Shown piece by piece: positions 52,843 through 60,509 of a stretch of 64,000 nt of DNA. The notes under the pieces were generated by a model, which was given only the letters and a program-made list of their open reading frames with translations, did no database searches and had not been told where the DNA came from. This DNA is from Maribacter caenipelagi. GTDB lineage: Bacteria > Bacteroidota > Bacteroidia > Flavobacteriales > Flavobacteriaceae. The stretch is from positions 682,001 to 746,000 of the forward strand of contig NZ_SNZW01000011.1 of the NCBI RefSeq assembly GCF_004364175.1. Direction: 5' to 3'. Position numbers and translations under genes: made by a program. The stretch's first letter is position 1; each line of letters opens with the position of its first letter.

Positions 52843-53202
52843 ATGAAAAATCTACTCAAATTAGAGGAACTCGCTTTAATGGTTCTCGGTATTTTTATGT
52901 TTGGTCTATTAGGTTATCAATGGTGGTGGTTACCGGTTTTGATACTTACTCCAGATATTTCAATGTTGGGTTATTTACTAGGTACTAAAATAGGTGCGTT
53001 GTGCTATAATTTTTTTCATCATAGGGGTTTTGCCATACTTTTATACTTTGTAGGCATATATTTTATGTTGCCCATAGTACAATTAATAGGTACAATTCTT
53101 TTTATACATATAGCCATGGACCGTATCTTTGGCTACGGACTCAAATATGATAATGGGTTTAAGTTTACGCATTTAGGCGAAATAGGAAATAAAAATGGAT
53201 AA
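52843..53202 (+). CDS. DUF4260 family membrane protein
   Basis: Small membrane protein (119 aa) with three to four helices. It has the DUF4260 pattern: LKLEELALMVLGIFMF, WWWLPVLILTPDISMLGYLLG, YNFFHHRGFAI and the C-terminal DRIFGYGLKYDNGFKFTHLG. Function unknown. It begins two bases after the cyclase stop and overlaps the DUF4230 gene by eight bases, so all three are co-transcribed. Confidence 0.9.
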   Translation: MKNLLKLEELALMVLGIFMFGLLGYQWWWLPVLILTPDISMLGYLLGTKIGALCYNFFHHRGFAILLYFVGIYFMLPIVQLIGTILFIHIAMDRIFGYGLKYDNGFKFTHLGEIGNKNG

Positions 53203-53815
53203 TATTTTTGATACGATTCTCGGTCTGGTTTTAGGTGCCATTGGCATGTATTGGCTTTTCAATTTTTTTAAAGGCAAGAAAAGTAAAGAGATTACCACGC
53301 ATCAATCTACCGTGTTATTAGAGAAGATGAAAAGTGTTTGTAAGTTGATATCTGTAGAAGGCGAGTTTGCCGAAATCTACAAGTATGAGAACGTAAAGGA
53401 CTTTTTGAGTTTGGTAAGTAGCAAAAAGAAGGCGCTGGTGGTTATAAAAGCAAAAGCCCATATTGGCTATGATTTAAGCAAGCTTTTAATGCATGCCGAT
53501 GAAAAAAATAAAAGAATTGTTCTTGATAATTTCCCACAGCCAGAAGTGTTGAGTATTGAACCAGAATTGGAATTTTATGATATTAAAAGCGGATTTTTTA
53601 ACTTCTTTGCTCCCGATGACCTCACTAAATTGAACTCAGAGGCGAAAACCCACATTCGAGAAAAAATACCGGAAAGCGGATTGATGGAAACCGCTAGAAA
53701 TGAAGCATTGCAAACCGTTTTAATCATGGAAAAAATTGTAGAAACTATTGGTTGGACACTAGATTACTCCGCACTTAAAATTCCCCAAAAACAAATTGAT
53801 CTACTCGAAAAATAA
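53195..53815 (+). CDS. DUF4230 family membrane-anchored protein
   Basis: A 206-aa protein with one N-terminal transmembrane helix (ILGLVLGAIGMYWLFNFF) and a DUF4230 domain facing the periplasm or cytoplasm: MKSVCKLISVEGEFAEIYKYE, KKALVVIKAKAHIGYDLSKL, IVLDNFPQPEVLSIEPELEFYD, and KTHIREKIPESGLMETARNEA. The domain resembles a small lipid-binding-like barrel with a helical tail. Role unknown. Overlaps the DUF4260 gene by eight bases. Confidence 0.88.
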   Translation: MDNIFDTILGLVLGAIGMYWLFNFFKGKKSKEITTHQSTVLLEKMKSVCKLISVEGEFAEIYKYENVKDFLSLVSSKKKALVVIKAKAHIGYDLSKLLMHADEKNKRIVLDNFPQPEVLSIEPELEFYDIKSGFFNFFAPDDLTKLNSEAKTHIREKIPESGLMETARNEALQTVLIMEKIVETIGWTLDYSALKIPQKQIDLLEK

Positions 53816-53839
53816 TAACAAACAACTAAGATTTAAAAA

Positions 53840-54235
53840 ATGAAAAACGTAATTTGTATCCTTGTATTAACACTAATGACCACAGTAACTTTTGGTCAAA
53901 ATGATAAAGAAATGACAGAATTCGATGCTAATTTTTCACATACCGTATTTTTTTGGTTGAAAAACCCTGATAACCAAGCAGACCGAACTGCCTTTGAGAC
54001 TTCATTACGTAAGTTTTTAGATAACTCGGCATATGCCAAAACTCAATTCATTGGTAAGCCACCAAAGGCGAGTAGAGATGTTGTTGATGGTTCATTTACA
54101 TATTCTCTAATAGTAAGTTTCGATTCTTCAGAATCGCAACAAGCATATCAGGATGAGGCACCACATAAATTATTCATTGAAGAATCTAGTGCGCTTTGGT
54201 CAAAAGTAATTGTTTATGATTCTATTGGAATCTAA
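53840..54235 (+). CDS. Exported Dabb (stress-responsive A/B barrel) protein
   Basis: A 131-aa protein with a signal peptide (NVICILVLTLMTTVTFGQ) followed by a dimeric alpha/beta-barrel (Dabb) domain: FSHTVFFWLKNPDNQADRTAFETSL and YSLIVSFDSSESQQAYQDEAPHKLF are typical, including the conserved His in the first strand. Dabb proteins occur as stress proteins and small cyclase-like enzymes; export of one is typical of Bacteroidota. It is 24 bases after the DUF4230 gene. Confidence 0.85.
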   Translation: MKNVICILVLTLMTTVTFGQNDKEMTEFDANFSHTVFFWLKNPDNQADRTAFETSLRKFLDNSAYAKTQFIGKPPKASRDVVDGSFTYSLIVSFDSSESQQAYQDEAPHKLFIEESSALWSKVIVYDSIGI

Positions 54236-54244
54236 ATTTGCCGT

Positions 54245-54799
54245 ATGATTTTTAGAAAGGCAACTGCAGCAGATGTAGCGAAGATAGCAACACTACATTC
54301 AGTAAGTTGGCAACAAAATTATCGAGCATCTTTCAGTGCTGATTTTTTAGATAATTTGGCTTTTGATAATAGGCTCAAAGAATGGAAGAAGCGTTTTCAA
54401 AATCTGTCAAATGATCAATTTGTTATTATCTCTGAGGAAGATGACGAGTTCTTAGGCTTTATGTGTGCATATTTTAATCATGATGCTCATTACGGCACAT
54501 TGTTAGACAATTTACATGTTAGCCTAAATGCCCAAGGTAAAGGTGTTGGTACAAAACTGATGACAGCATTGGCACAAGAGATTCTTTCTATAGATAACGG
54601 GAACAACTTTTATTTATGGGTGTTAGATACCAATGCTGCCGCAATAGTATATTATGAAAAATTAGGCGGTGTTGCTATAGAACGTGTAGAATCTAATGAT
54701 ATTGGAGATAAGACCTTTGTGAAAATTAGGTACTATTGGGATGATGCCTCTCTATTTTTAGAGAACATAAAAGCTAAAACGCTAAAAAATGAATGTTGA
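54245..54799 (+). CDS. GNAT family N-acetyltransferase
   Basis: Acetyltransferase (184 aa). The acetyl-CoA pyrophosphate loop is LNAQGKGVGTKLM (Gln/Arg-x-x-Gly-x-Gly/Ala), preceded by DNLHVS and followed by the LWVLDTNAAAIVYYEKLG motif of the RimI-like branch. The acceptor is unknown. It lies nine bases after the Dabb gene and overlaps the YjbR gene by 11 bases. Confidence 0.9.
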   Translation: MIFRKATAADVAKIATLHSVSWQQNYRASFSADFLDNLAFDNRLKEWKKRFQNLSNDQFVIISEEDDEFLGFMCAYFNHDAHYGTLLDNLHVSLNAQGKGVGTKLMTALAQEILSIDNGNNFYLWVLDTNAAAIVYYEKLGGVAIERVESNDIGDKTFVKIRYYWDDASLFLENIKAKTLKNEC

Positions 54800-55142
54800 G
54801 GAATACCGAGAATACTGTATTTCAAAAAAAGGAGTTACAGAGTGTTTTCCTTTTGATGAGGTAACCTTGGTGTTTAAAGTAATGGGCAAAATGTTCGCGC
54901 TTTGCGGATTAGACCACTTGCCATTACGTATCAATTTAAAATGTGACCCAGAAAGAGCCATAGCACTTCGTGAAGAGCATGATGGCATTATAGAAGGGTG
55001 GCACATGAGTAAAAAGCATTGGAATACTGTTTACCTAGACAAAATTTCTAAAGATCTTACGAAAGAACTTATTGACCATTCTTATGATTTGGTGGTTTCT
55101 AAATTGACTAAGAAAGTTAAGGCAGAGTTGGAGGCGCTTTAA
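54789..55142 (+). CDS. MmcQ/YjbR family protein
   Basis: A 117-aa protein of the YjbR fold: MNVEEYREYCISKKGVTECF, FDEVTLVFKVMGKMFALCGL, LRINLKCDPERAIALREEHD, and the terminal GWHMSKKHWNTVYLD and LIDHSYDLVVSKL. The family is described as DNA-binding by fold similarity, with a CyaY-like/double-wing structure, but its function is not settled. It overlaps the GNAT gene by 11 bases and ends the cyclase-to-YjbR run. Confidence 0.9.
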   Translation: MNVEEYREYCISKKGVTECFPFDEVTLVFKVMGKMFALCGLDHLPLRINLKCDPERAIALREEHDGIIEGWHMSKKHWNTVYLDKISKDLTKELIDHSYDLVVSKLTKKVKAELEAL

Positions 55143-55177
55143 AACTGTTTCCATTAATAGAAATCACTTTCTAAGGT

Positions 55178-55185
55178 TATCTTTG
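55178..55185 (+). promoter_or_regulatory. -7 box of the MutS-like gene
   Basis: TATCTTTG followed by C matches TAnnTTTG exactly, 27 bases before the ATG at 55212. It lies in the short gap after the YjbR gene and indicates a separate promoter; no clear TTG at -33. Confidence 0.5.
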
Positions 55186-55211
55186 CCTTTTTCTATAATA
55201 GGTTGATATTC

Positions 55212-56984
55212 ATGAATAATTTAGAGGAATTTTACACCCAACGCGTACAAAAGTTTGATGAGGTTATTGATGCTTTAAATAAGAAGCTCTTTTTATTTAG
55301 TACGTTACGTTTACTCATATTTTTAGGCACTATCGCTGCACTTTATTTTGCTTCGATAAATGCAAAATATGTGGTTGCCGTGCTATTTGTAGGTATACCA
55401 TTATTCTTGTTTTTAGTAAGTAAGTACACAAATCTGAAACTTCAAAAAGCTAAAATAGAGGAATTAAGAAATATCAATCTGGTAGAATTGCAAGTGCTAA
55501 AAAGAGACTTTTCCAACTTGTCCAACGGAAAAGAATTTGCAGACGATATCCATTTTTTTAGTCAAGATATAGACTTGTTCGGTGAGGGGTCTTTTTATCA
55601 AATTTCCAACAGAACAAAACTTGCAGAAGGGAGTTTGTTATTGGCGGATATCTACAAAGAAAATTCCATCAATGACATAAAGCAAAAGCAAGAAGCTATT
55701 GCCGAGATTGGTGAAAAAGTAGACTGGCGACAAGAATTTTCTGCCATGGCAGCTTTGACCAAAACAGAAATGTCAACACATACTATTGTTAAGTGGCTTA
55801 AAAACTATGAACCTTTTGTACCAAAGGCCATGAGGTTTATTCCCTTGGTATTTTCTATCATTTCGGTATGTATATTTATCGCTTATTTTTTAGATTTTTT
55901 ACCCGAAACGGTTTTGATTATGTGGTTGGTGCTTGGTATGATTATCGTTGGTGTTTTTTCAAAGAAAGTTACCAATTTAGGTCAGAATGCTACCAAAATG
56001 AAATCTACTTTTGATCAGTACAATCAATTGCTGTCAATGATAGAAACAACGGAATTTTCGTCTGGTCTATTGAAGAAACAGAAATCCAATATTTTAAGCA
56101 ATGGGGAGAATAATTCTAAAGTACTAAAGAAATTCGCATCGCTTTTAAGTAATCTAGACCGTAATAATAATCTTCTATATCTAATTTTTGCAAACGGATT
56201 TTTCCTCCGCTCGTTGACCGATTGCCTTGCGGTAGAAAACTGGATCCAAAAACATGGTAAGAGTGTAGAATCATGGTTCAATACTATTGCATTTTTTGAT
56301 GCTTATAATAGTTTCGGAAACTTCGCATTTAATCACCCAACATTTACATACCCTAACCTTACTGATGATGGTGTAGTTCTAAAGTCAAAAAATGCAGGTC
56401 ACCCTTTATTGGATCCCAAGAAAAGTATATTGAATGATATCACAATAAAGGGCGGACAGTTCTTTATTATCACAGGAGCAAACATGGCAGGTAAAAGTAC
56501 TTTTTTAAGAACAGTTTCCCTGCAGATTATGATGGCTAATGTTGGGTTGCCAGTTTGTGCAGAAGCTGTAAGTTATTCTCCAATTAAGTTAATTACCAGT
56601 ATGCGTACTACAGATTCATTGACAGATGATGAATCGTACTTCTTTTCAGAATTAAAGCGCCTTAGATACATTGTAGATGAAATACAAACGGACCGTTATT
56701 TTATTGTGTTAGATGAAATTTTGAAAGGAACCAATAGTACCGATAAGGCATTGGGTTCACGAAAGTTTGTAGAACGATTAGTAAAGAGTAGATCTACCGG
56801 AATTATAGCTACTCACGATCTTAGCCTCTGTGAAGTTGCCAAAGAATATAATGCAGTAAAGAACCATTATTTTGATGCGGAAATCATAGATAACGAACTA
56901 CATTTCGATTACACGTTTAAAGACGGTATTTGTCAAAATATGAATGCTTCTTTTCTGTTAAAGAAGATGGGGATAATAGAATAA
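55212..56984 (+). CDS. Membrane-anchored MutS-like ATPase
   Basis: A 590-aa protein with a MutS C-terminal ATPase but no mismatch-recognition domain. Two N-terminal helices (about 31-50 and 53-70) and two central ones (207-228, 232-250) predict a membrane protein. The ATPase has Walker A TGANMAGKST (421-430), the MutS SxxDDxxS-like SLTDDESYFF, Walker B YFIVLDEIL with the following KGTNSTD loop, and ATHDLSLCEVAKEY. Such MutS-related proteins are frequent in Bacteroidota; a role in DNA mismatch repair is unlikely because of the membrane segments, and the actual role is unknown. ATG at 55212 is preferred over the TTG at 55203. Confidence 0.87.
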   Translation: MNNLEEFYTQRVQKFDEVIDALNKKLFLFSTLRLLIFLGTIAALYFASINAKYVVAVLFVGIPLFLFLVSKYTNLKLQKAKIEELRNINLVELQVLKRDFSNLSNGKEFADDIHFFSQDIDLFGEGSFYQISNRTKLAEGSLLLADIYKENSINDIKQKQEAIAEIGEKVDWRQEFSAMAALTKTEMSTHTIVKWLKNYEPFVPKAMRFIPLVFSIISVCIFIAYFLDFLPETVLIMWLVLGMIIVGVFSKKVTNLGQNATKMKSTFDQYNQLLSMIETTEFSSGLLKKQKSNILSNGENNSKVLKKFASLLSNLDRNNNLLYLIFANGFFLRSLTDCLAVENWIQKHGKSVESWFNTIAFFDAYNSFGNFAFNHPTFTYPNLTDDGVVLKSKNAGHPLLDPKKSILNDITIKGGQFFIITGANMAGKSTFLRTVSLQIMMANVGLPVCAEAVSYSPIKLITSMRTTDSLTDDESYFFSELKRLRYIVDEIQTDRYFIVLDEILKGTNSTDKALGSRKFVERLVKSRSTGIIATHDLSLCEVAKEYNAVKNHYFDAEIIDNELHFDYTFKDGICQNMNASFLLKKMGIIE

Positions 56985-57035
56985 ATCTTTTTTATTCTTA
57001 GATTTAAAATTGTAATCATTTTCCGTCTTTTTTTT

Positions 57036-59435
57036 ATGCATAGAATTTCGCTTTTATTCCTTTTTCTTTTTTCAAATATTCTTCTGGCCCAAAATGAAAT
57101 TGGTAACAATTTGGTCAAGGATAAATTCTTGAAATATTTTGAGTTACCAAGAGAGTCAGCTTTTTTACATACGAATAAAACAACGTATATAGCAAATGAA
57201 GAAATATGGCTAAAAGGTTATGTATACGATAGGCATAACAATAAACCCTTTAACCAAACTACAACAGTTCATGTAGGCTTGTATAATGCCGACGGTAAGA
57301 AATTTAATGACTACCATTTTAAAGCCGGTGATGGTTATTTTAAAGGTAATATTGCTGTAGATTCAATGCTTGCTAGTGGTGAATATTATCTTCGTACAAG
57401 TACAAATTGGATGAAGAATTTTAAAGAAGATGATTCATTTGTTCAGAAAATCACTATACTAAACGAGAAGCCGATTGAAAAGGCTAAATCCATTAAAGAT
57501 TATGATATCCAGTTTCTGCCTGAAGGCGGTAAATTCGTTCAAGATGCGCCAGGTGTTATGGGAGTTAAAGTTACCGATGCTAACGGATATGGTGTTAGAA
57601 TTGTTGAAGGGTCTGTATTCGATAAGGATAATACTCAGGTAGCCAGATTTTATACATCAATTTTTGGTTTGGGAAAATTTAATTTTAATCCTAAGGCGGA
57701 TGTTGAGTATGTGGCTAAAATAGTGTTTGACGATGGTAGTGTGGAAACCACTACACTTCAAAAACCTTCTAAAGTAGGCATCTCTTTTAATGTAAAGAAT
57801 GTTTATGATGACCGATTCATTATTAGTTTGACAACAAACGAGGCGACAAAGGAACTCATTAAAGAAAAACAGTTTTATTTACTGGTACACAAAGATGGTC
57901 ATGCAAATAGAATACCCATTACCTTCCCCAAGAATAAACTATTTGTATCAAAAGTTTTAAATAAAGAGGTGCTTAATAAAGGAATGAATATCTTGACGTT
58001 ATTCAATCTAGAGGGTAAGCCAATTGCTGAGCGATTGATTTTTAATCATGCAGATCTTTTTGACTCTAAATTGGAGGTAAGAAAATTAACCACAGATGGC
58101 GATTCTTTGAATATTCAAGTCAAACTTCTTGATAACGTTAATGTGCAACAAAATTTAAGTGTCTCTGTTTTACCTGGCAATACAATTTCTTACAATCAAA
58201 AAAACTCTATTTATAGTGCCTTATATTTAAAACCTTATGTAAAAGGATTTATTGAAAATCCAAAATATTATTTTAAGGATGTTACCCCTAAGAAAGAGAA
58301 TGATCTAGATCTTTTATTGATGACCCAAGGTTGGTCTAAATATGATTGGACAGATATTTTTAAAGGTCCTCCTGGTCAGTTTTATGAATTTGAAAAGGGA
58401 ATAGATTTAGAAGGAACTATTTATAATAAAGGAGTTACATCAGAAGAAAAGCTATTAGTTAGTTTTCCGGATGGTCGTAGTAGATATTTAGACATCTTAG
58501 ACAATAGATTTTTAATACAGAAAAAATTTCCTGTAAAAGGCGAAACCTTGGATTTTACCCTCATTGTTAAGAATGGAAAATTGGCAAAACCAAATATAGG
58601 TTTGAATATGAAGTTAGGGGCAATCATCGATGAAATGGATACTATTTGGAAAGAAAAAGTAGAATTTGAAAATGAAAATAGTTCTAAAATAAATAATGCG
58701 CTAGATTTAATTTCTTCTGATAATACCATAAGTCTAAATGAGGTTACAGTTGTTGAAGATAAGGTCCAAACTACTGTCGCAAAGAATTCTTTAATTCCTA
58801 AATACTTGGTGAATAGGATGACTGAAGTTACTGAAAACTTGGAATTTAGTTTACCGTATGTTACCGATATCATTAGGTCTAGGGGTTACTATGTGCTGGA
58901 GAATCTTCAGTTTGGTAGTGTGAGTCGTGTAATTATTAGGTCAATTATACCATCTTCTTTTATGGGAGCTAATATTTACCCTGTTCCTATTGTATATTTA
59001 AATAATGCCCGTTTACCAAACTTTGACATTCTATATAAAATGCCTACAAGCGAAATAGAAAGTTTTATGATAGATAAATCAGGGTCTAGAGAAGGAGCAA
59101 GAGGCGCCGGTGGCGTAATTCGTATTTATACTAGAAGATTGCCAAGAGATTATAATAATCAATATGGTAAAGATGAGAATGTTTTTAAATACGAACTTAA
59201 AGAAGGATTCGAACCTGTTAAGAAATTCTATACCCCTAAATACACTTCATATCTTTCTAATGAATTTGAGAATTTTGGTACTATACATTGGGTTCCTGAA
59301 TTAAAGACTGATGAAAATGGTATAGCTACATTCAAAATACTAAACACCTTACAGAATAATATCAATTTTTATATTGAAGGCATGGGGTCTGATGGTAGTT
59401 TGATTTCTGCTGAACAAAATCTTGTAATTGATTGA
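57036..59435 (+). CDS. Large exported protein with MG2-like and TonB-receptor-plug-like domains
   Basis: A 799-aa protein with a signal peptide (ISLLFLFLFSNILLAQ). The first 250 residues look like macroglobulin-type (MG2) beta-sandwiches: FLHTNKTTYIANEEIWLKGYVYD, GEYYLRTSTNWMKNF, DIQFLPEGGKFV. The middle carries further beta-domains, and residues about 640-715 resemble a TonB receptor plug (VYLNNARLPNFDILYKMP, IESFMIDKSG, GARGAGGVIRIYTRR), followed by a final sandwich (ETDENGIATF-like TDENGIATFKIL). There is no barrel, so it is not a transporter itself. Proteins of this layout are widespread in Bacteroidota; function unknown. Confidence 0.75.
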   Translation: MHRISLLFLFLFSNILLAQNEIGNNLVKDKFLKYFELPRESAFLHTNKTTYIANEEIWLKGYVYDRHNNKPFNQTTTVHVGLYNADGKKFNDYHFKAGDGYFKGNIAVDSMLASGEYYLRTSTNWMKNFKEDDSFVQKITILNEKPIEKAKSIKDYDIQFLPEGGKFVQDAPGVMGVKVTDANGYGVRIVEGSVFDKDNTQVARFYTSIFGLGKFNFNPKADVEYVAKIVFDDGSVETTTLQKPSKVGISFNVKNVYDDRFIISLTTNEATKELIKEKQFYLLVHKDGHANRIPITFPKNKLFVSKVLNKEVLNKGMNILTLFNLEGKPIAERLIFNHADLFDSKLEVRKLTTDGDSLNIQVKLLDNVNVQQNLSVSVLPGNTISYNQKNSIYSALYLKPYVKGFIENPKYYFKDVTPKKENDLDLLLMTQGWSKYDWTDIFKGPPGQFYEFEKGIDLEGTIYNKGVTSEEKLLVSFPDGRSRYLDILDNRFLIQKKFPVKGETLDFTLIVKNGKLAKPNIGLNMKLGAIIDEMDTIWKEKVEFENENSSKINNALDLISSDNTISLNEVTVVEDKVQTTVAKNSLIPKYLVNRMTEVTENLEFSLPYVTDIIRSRGYYVLENLQFGSVSRVIIRSIIPSSFMGANIYPVPIVYLNNARLPNFDILYKMPTSEIESFMIDKSGSREGARGAGGVIRIYTRRLPRDYNNQYGKDENVFKYELKEGFEPVKKFYTPKYTSYLSNEFENFGTIHWVPELKTDENGIATFKILNTLQNNINFYIEGMGSDGSLISAEQNLVID

Positions 59436-59475
59436 TTTTTAATTTATTAAAATAATATAACAACACTTATTAATA

Positions 59476-59497
59476 CCCCCTTTGGGGGCTAGGGGGC
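59476..59497 (+). repeat. C5/G5-rich short repeat upstream of the YdjM-type gene
   Basis: Pattern C5-TTT-G5-CTA-G5-C, the same family as 49872-49894 and 49983-50004. It ends six bases before the ATG at 59503. Confidence 0.85.
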
Positions 59498-59502
59498 ATC
59501 AT

Positions 59503-60504
59503 ATGGATTCATTAACACAAATTGTACTTGGCGCAGCAGTCGGTGATGCGGTTCTTGGGAAGAAAGTGGGCAATAAGGCTATGCTTTATGGTGCTATCGC
59601 TGGTACAATTCCCGATCTAGATGTAATAACGCGCTATTTTCTCGATACCGTTACGGCTACCGAATGGCATAGGGGAGTTAGTCATTCTATTTTCTTTTCA
59701 GTAGTATTTGCACCCGTTTTTGGTTGGTTGGTTTGGAAGATAAATAAGAATGAACCAGCTACTTGGAAAGATTGGTCTTGGCTTATGTTTTGGGGACTTT
59801 TTACTCACCCCTTATTAGATGCATTTACTACCTGGGGCACACAATTGTTTTGGCCCTTTAATACCAGATTGGCATTTCAAAGTGTTTTTGTGATAGACCC
59901 GTTGTATACAGTTCCGTTTATTATTTTCTTGATACTGGCGATGTTTCAAAAACGGACATCTATAAAACGCAGAACATATATAAAGATGGGACTTGCATGT
60001 AGTACGGCATATTTGATATTGACCTTGCTTTTAAAAGGAATCTCTTTTAATCACTTTGAAAAAGCACTAGAAAGTCAAGCAATATCTTATAGCGAAATGA
60101 ATACAAGACCTGCACCTTTAAATACGGTACTGTGGATGGCGAATATTGAAACCAAAGATGCCTATTTAATGGGAGATTATTCCTTTTTTGATAACCAACC
60201 AATTTCATTTACATCATACCCAAAAAATCATGAATTGCTCGGAAAATGGTCAGGAAATGATAAAATAGAACGACTCATAAAAATAACAGAAGGCTGGTAT
60301 ACTATAACCGAAAATGATGGACAACTTTATTTTAATGACCTAAGATTCGGACTCATTAGTTTGAACGAAAATGAAAACCAATTTGCATTCAGCTATAAAT
60401 TAGTGCCTGAGGGTGATGATTTAATTGTTGAAGAAAGACCTAAGTTCAAAAGAGATGCTAAACGGTTAATGGCTGCACTATGGCAACGTATGTGGGGGAA
60501 TTGA
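59503..60504 (+). CDS. YdjM/YbcI-type membrane-bound metal-dependent hydrolase (DUF457)
   Basis: Membrane protein (333 aa) of the LexA-regulated YdjM family. MDSLTQIVLGAAVGDAVLGKK at the N-terminus, GAIAGTIPDLD (metal-binding Asp), EWHRGVSHSIFFS (His ligands) and FWGLFTHPLLDAFTTWGTQLFWPF are family signatures; about four to five transmembrane helices are spread through the first 200 residues. The C-terminal 130 residues form a soluble beta-rich domain. Enzymatic substrate unknown. The frame is open seven more codons into the C5/G5 repeat; the ATG at 59503 is preferred. Its stop is five bases from the convergent tamL stop. Confidence 0.87.
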   Translation: MDSLTQIVLGAAVGDAVLGKKVGNKAMLYGAIAGTIPDLDVITRYFLDTVTATEWHRGVSHSIFFSVVFAPVFGWLVWKINKNEPATWKDWSWLMFWGLFTHPLLDAFTTWGTQLFWPFNTRLAFQSVFVIDPLYTVPFIIFLILAMFQKRTSIKRRTYIKMGLACSTAYLILTLLLKGISFNHFEKALESQAISYSEMNTRPAPLNTVLWMANIETKDAYLMGDYSFFDNQPISFTSYPKNHELLGKWSGNDKIERLIKITEGWYTITENDGQLYFNDLRFGLISLNENENQFAFSYKLVPEGDDLIVEERPKFKRDAKRLMAALWQRMWGN

Positions 60505-60509
60505 ATTTA

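Noticed and set aside
55212-56984. MutS or MutS2 repair protein
   Set aside because: No mismatch-recognition, clamp or Smr domain; membrane helices instead.
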